Source: CAYVQU01 sp964453155
GTDB lineage: Bacteria > Chloroflexota > Anaerolineae > Anaerolineales > UBA11858
Direction of reading: 5' to 3'
DNA: 8,760 nt
Assembly: GCA_964453155.1 (NCBI GenBank)
Contig: CAYVQU010000203.1
Span: 1-8,760, forward strand
Positions 5,970-8,760 of the stretch are shown piece by piece; positions within the stretch are counted from its first letter, which is position 1, and the number at the start of each line of letters is the position of its first letter. Position numbers and translations under genes: made by a program. The notes under the pieces were generated by a model. It was given only the letters and a program-made list of their open reading frames with translations. It was not told where the DNA came from and made no database searches.

Positions 5970-6410
5970 CTATTTTGGCAGCTCAACAATTTGGAACCAG
6001 TATTTGCCCAAACTCTGCATGACATCCACCAGCCCCTGGAAGGCAACCGGCTTGGTGATGAATCCGCTGACACCGAGTTGGTAGGTCCGCAAGATGTCTT
6101 CTTCGGCTTTGGATGTCGTCAGCACAACTACTGGAATGGAACGCAGTTCGGGATCGGCCTTGATTTTTTCGAGGGCCTCCCGACCGTCCATCCGGGGCAT
6201 ATTGAGATCGAGCAAAATGATCCCCGGGCGCGGTGCCGGTGTGTGCTCGTACTCGCCGCGGTGATAGAGATAGTCTAGCAATTCAACGCCATCGGTAACA
6301 CAATGTAAAATATTAGCCAGGCGGCTCTCTTCGAGGGCCTCCTCAGCCAGCATACGGTCATCGGGGTCATCTTCAGCCATTAAGATGATAATCGGCATAT
6401 GAGTGGTCAT
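5970..6410 (-). CDS. Single-domain response regulator, Rcp1/CheY-like
   Basis: This 146-residue protein is a receiver domain with no output domain. Key residues are D14/D15 (AEDDPDD), phospho-acceptor D68 in LLDLNMPRMDG, T98 in VVLTTSKAEEDI, and K120 in ITKP. The 'YLYHRGEY' insert at 47-54 and the 'TTSKAEEDI' run are characteristic of the Rcp1 subgroup, which partners phytochrome-type and related PAS/GAF histidine kinases (family knowledge). It probably receives phosphate from the adjacent kinase and signals by protein contact or serves as a phosphate sink. Its ATG is 3 nt past the kinase stop. The Shine-Dalgarno sequence AAAGGA sits in the last two kinase codons, so translation is probably coupled. 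The protein looks complete. Confidence 0.92.
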   Translation of the reverse strand: MTTHMPIIILMAEDDPDDRMLAEEALEESRLANILHCVTDGVELLDYLYHRGEYEHTPAPRPGIILLDLNMPRMDGREALEKIKADPELRSIPVVVLTTSKAEEDILRTYQLGVSGFITKPVAFQGLVDVMQSLGKYWFQIVELPK

Positions 6411-6413
6411 AAA

Positions 6414-8760
6414 TTATCCTTTCGGTAAAGTTATCTTGAATGTAGCTCCGCTGCCGAGGGTGCTGTTAGCGGTAATGGTGCCAAAATGACGCTCAACGAT
6501 TTTGCGACAAATTGCCAGTCCAATGCCGCTGCCTTCATAGAGGGTACGGCCATGTAAACGCTGGAAGGGTAGGAAAATTTTATCGAGATATTGTTCTTCA
6601 AACCCAATCCCATTATCTTCAACCGCCAGAATAATATGCTCATCAGCAGATGTCACATGAACCCCAATCTTTGGCGGGGTCTCGGGGTCTTTAAATTTTA
6701 TAGCATTATCGAGTAAATGATGCAACAACTGGTGGATTTGCAACTGGTCGGCGCGAATCGTAGGCAGCTCTCCAACTGATATAACGGCTTGGGAAAGCTC
6801 AATCCCATTTTTTAGATCCGCGAGTACTTCCGCAACCACCTGATTGAGATCGACGGGTTCGAAATTTGCACCTCGGGTAGAAACTCGAGAGTACACCAGC
6901 AAGTCATCGACCATTTCCTGGCCGCGCCGGGCAGCTTCTTGTATGCGCAAGAGATAATCATGCCCGCGGTCATCCAGGTGAGATGCATATTTGGTTTGCA
7001 ACCGGTTTCCAAAGGCCTGGACTTTGCGTAATGGTTCCTGCAGGTCGTGGGACGCGATATAGGCAAACCGTTCCAGATCTTGGTTCGAGCGTTCTAATTC
7101 GACGGTTCTTTGCTTGATGATTTGTTCAGCCCCAACCCGCTCAGAGATATCGATACCATTACCCATCAAGTGAGGGACACCATCGATGGAAGTTAGAAAG
7201 ACAACTAAGTAATAGGGAACGGCTCCATTCTTGGTTTTCAAGTGAGCTTCCAATGTGGCTTCACCGTTGGTAAATCCAGTATTGATGGCTGCTAAAGCTT
7301 TATCGCGATCTACCTCCGCAATGAAATCAATTGGCAGGGAACTACGAATACGCTCAATGGTGTAGCCGGTGAGATGTTCAAAGTTTTTATTCCAGCGGGC
7401 AATTTTTCCATCCGCGTTAAAAATGAAGAAAATGCCGGGTAGACTATTGACGATCTCATCTGAGAACTTTTTCTCTTGCAAAATGGCGTTTTCCACTGCC
7501 TTTCGATCAGTTATATCGGTCAACACCACTAGGGTGCCGAAAAATTCTCCGGTTTGGGCATCATAGCGCGGGTTGCCTTTGATTATGACTGGAAAACGGT
7601 GTCCATCTTTGTGTGTCAGTTCAATTTCGTAGGAATCAGCGACCCCGTTCGAACGCCGCTCATCGGCCGCCATAATGATTTCTTGCTGATCCAATGGGGT
7701 CAGCATTTTCCAGTGCTTGCCCATCAATTCTTCGGGATGATATCCCAATAAGTTGATGGCTTCTGGATTTGCAAAAGTAAAATAGCCTTCCGGGTCTTGG
7801 GCCATGATCGCGCCCGGAACAGTTTGCACGATTGCTTCGTTGAATTCTTTCAATACCCGGTTTTCTTCATCAACGCGGGTCCGCTCGATTGCCACGGACA
7901 ATTGGTTGGCTACCAACTCGAGCCGGTTTATGTCCTCTGGAGTGAATATTTCATCGTTGAATATTTCCATCAATCCGATAGCTTTGTCCCCCGTATACAA
8001 CGGAATCGCGGCGACCGAATTCAAGCCAATTAATTTCTGTATTTGGGGGAGCAGTTTGCGGGTTTGGGCACGCAGCCAAGACTCCCTAATCCATGATTCA
8101 TTAATATAGCTCGCGAGCCATTGCTTGATTTCTTTCGGATCAACTAGCAAATGTGGCTTTCGGGATTTTATCACCCTGCTATGAAAATTGCTATTCTCAA
8201 TGGAAACTTTAAGCTTAGGCACAGACCTGCCAACTAATTTTTCAAACTTTGGTATTACATCTGTCGTAAGTTGATTGTTCTGCATAACCAACTGATTTTC
8301 AGCTTCATCTATGAGGAATACAGTTGCCCCTGAAATGCCGGAGAAATTGTACAAATCACGCGTTTTTTCGGCCACAATGTCAATAACGTCATCCAAATTA
8401 CTCCCTCGCAAAAAGGCCGAATTCACTTCATTTACCAAAGTTAGGTCCCAGGTGTGCTGTTGGAGGATCTCATTTGCCAGTTCAAGTTCTTTTGCTTTTT
8501 CTTGCACTTCTAACGTCCGCGCCCCAACTTGCTCTTCCAGATACTGATCGCGCTCATGGATCTCAATAGCCATCTGCTCGAAACTTTGGTTCAGGCTGTA
8601 GATTTCTTTGAACTGACCCATCTCTTCAACTGAAACTGGCTCATACATGCTGGTAGCCAGCGAGGCAGCTCTCTGCTCTAGTTCTTGTAGTGGCCGAGTA
8701 ATGGCCTGGGTCGTTAATAAACCTGCCCCGACCGACACAACAACGGCTACCACGATAGTA
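6414..8760 (-). CDS. Membrane sensor histidine kinase, HAMP-GAF-PAS-PAS-HisKA-HATPase (5' end outside window)
   Basis: About 781 residues are visible; the frame stays open to the window edge, so the GTG at 8751-8753 is not the true start. Numbering from that GTG: the end of a transmembrane helix (1-15) and a HAMP domain (about 16-68, ITRPLQELE), then a coiled coil (about 68-105). A GAF domain follows (about 110-292), then PAS1 (about 300-420), PAS2 (about 425-545), a short coiled coil, and HisKA with phospho-acceptor H569 in IASHDLQEPLRKV. The ATPase domain has the N box (LLDNAIKF, N683), G1 DNGIGF 713-718, the F box LPFQRLHGR 728-736, and G2 GSGIGLAICRKI 741-752. All catalytic motifs are intact. 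A first membrane helix and an extracytoplasmic sensor presumably lie upstream. The only cysteine is C749, so the GAF domain cannot attach a bilin by cysteine. The kinase type matches those that use Rcp1-like regulators, and one follows directly. The stimulus is unknown. Confidence 0.93.
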   Translation of the reverse strand, partial: TIVVAVVVSVGAGLLTTQAITRPLQELEQRAASLATSMYEPVSVEEMGQFKEIYSLNQSFEQMAIEIHERDQYLEEQVGARTLEVQEKAKELELANEILQQHTWDLTLVNEVNSAFLRGSNLDDVIDIVAEKTRDLYNFSGISGATVFLIDEAENQLVMQNNQLTTDVIPKFEKLVGRSVPKLKVSIENSNFHSRVIKSRKPHLLVDPKEIKQWLASYINESWIRESWLRAQTRKLLPQIQKLIGLNSVAAIPLYTGDKAIGLMEIFNDEIFTPEDINRLELVANQLSVAIERTRVDEENRVLKEFNEAIVQTVPGAIMAQDPEGYFTFANPEAINLLGYHPEELMGKHWKMLTPLDQQEIIMAADERRSNGVADSYEIELTHKDGHRFPVIIKGNPRYDAQTGEFFGTLVVLTDITDRKAVENAILQEKKFSDEIVNSLPGIFFIFNADGKIARWNKNFEHLTGYTIERIRSSLPIDFIAEVDRDKALAAINTGFTNGEATLEAHLKTKNGAVPYYLVVFLTSIDGVPHLMGNGIDISERVGAEQIIKQRTVELERSNQDLERFAYIASHDLQEPLRKVQAFGNRLQTKYASHLDDRGHDYLLRIQEAARRGQEMVDDLLVYSRVSTRGANFEPVDLNQVVAEVLADLKNGIELSQAVISVGELPTIRADQLQIHQLLHHLLDNAIKFKDPETPPKIGVHVTSADEHIILAVEDNGIGFEEQYLDKIFLPFQRLHGRTLYEGSGIGLAICRKIVERHFGTITANSTLGSGATFKITLPKG
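6417..6422 (-). promoter_or_regulatory. Ribosome-binding site of the response regulator, inside the kinase 3' end
   Basis: AAAGGA on the minus strand lies 6 nt before the regulator ATG and overlaps the last Lys-Gly codons of the kinase. This suggests translational coupling. Confidence 0.7.

Noticed and set aside
7880..8430. Phytochrome-type chromophore binding by the kinase GAF domain
   Set aside because: No cysteine occurs in the GAF region; the only cysteine is in the ATPase G2 box.

Overview
Organism. This is a bacterial window of moderate G+C content with clear Shine-Dalgarno sites. Four things together suggest a Chloroflexota (Anaerolineae-like) genome: an archaeal-like PEP carboxykinase of the GTP family, a possible glycosyltransferase-39 tail, a long PAS/GAF sensor kinase with an Rcp1-type regulator, and intergenic palindromes built from 'accacggaggacacgaag' and 'cgtcattgcgag' themes. 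This placement is inferred from gene style and is not proven. No tRNA, rRNA, CRISPR array or transposase is visible.

Layout. Positions 1-534 hold a short, TTG-started or truncated membrane-anchored protein that resembles the C-terminal end of a large membrane glycosyltransferase; an in-frame stop lies just upstream of it. A 369-bp gap follows, with a candidate -10 box and a potentially structured leader. It leads into a complete phosphoenolpyruvate carboxykinase gene (904-2769), which is closed by an 11-bp stem-loop. An SMP-30/gluconolactonase-type hydrolase follows (2912-3772). A 399-bp gap then holds an imperfect palindromic repeat of about 120 bp. A small, very hydrophobic membrane protein made of three internal repeats comes next (4172-4804).

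The rest of the window is on the minus strand and converges on the membrane gene across a perfect 18-bp inverted repeat (4847-4902) that probably ends transcription. Read in its own direction, this block encodes a hybrid-domain sensor histidine kinase (5' end beyond the window), a stand-alone CheY/Rcp1-like response regulator 3 nt after it, and, after a palindromic 89-nt spacer, a receiver-GGDEF diguanylate cyclase.

How the genes work together. The minus-strand genes look like one signalling operon: a membrane kinase with GAF and PAS sensing modules could phosphorylate two receivers, one with no output domain and one that makes cyclic di-GMP. The plus-strand genes concern central carbon metabolism (oxaloacetate/PEP interconversion) and probable sugar-lactone hydrolysis. 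They are separated by terminator-like or repetitive spacers and have their own ribosome-binding sites, so they are probably separate transcription units. The most unusual points are the non-canonical guanine-pocket region of the PEP carboxykinase, the possible structured leader before it, and the several long intergenic palindromes. I found no convincing wholly new system.
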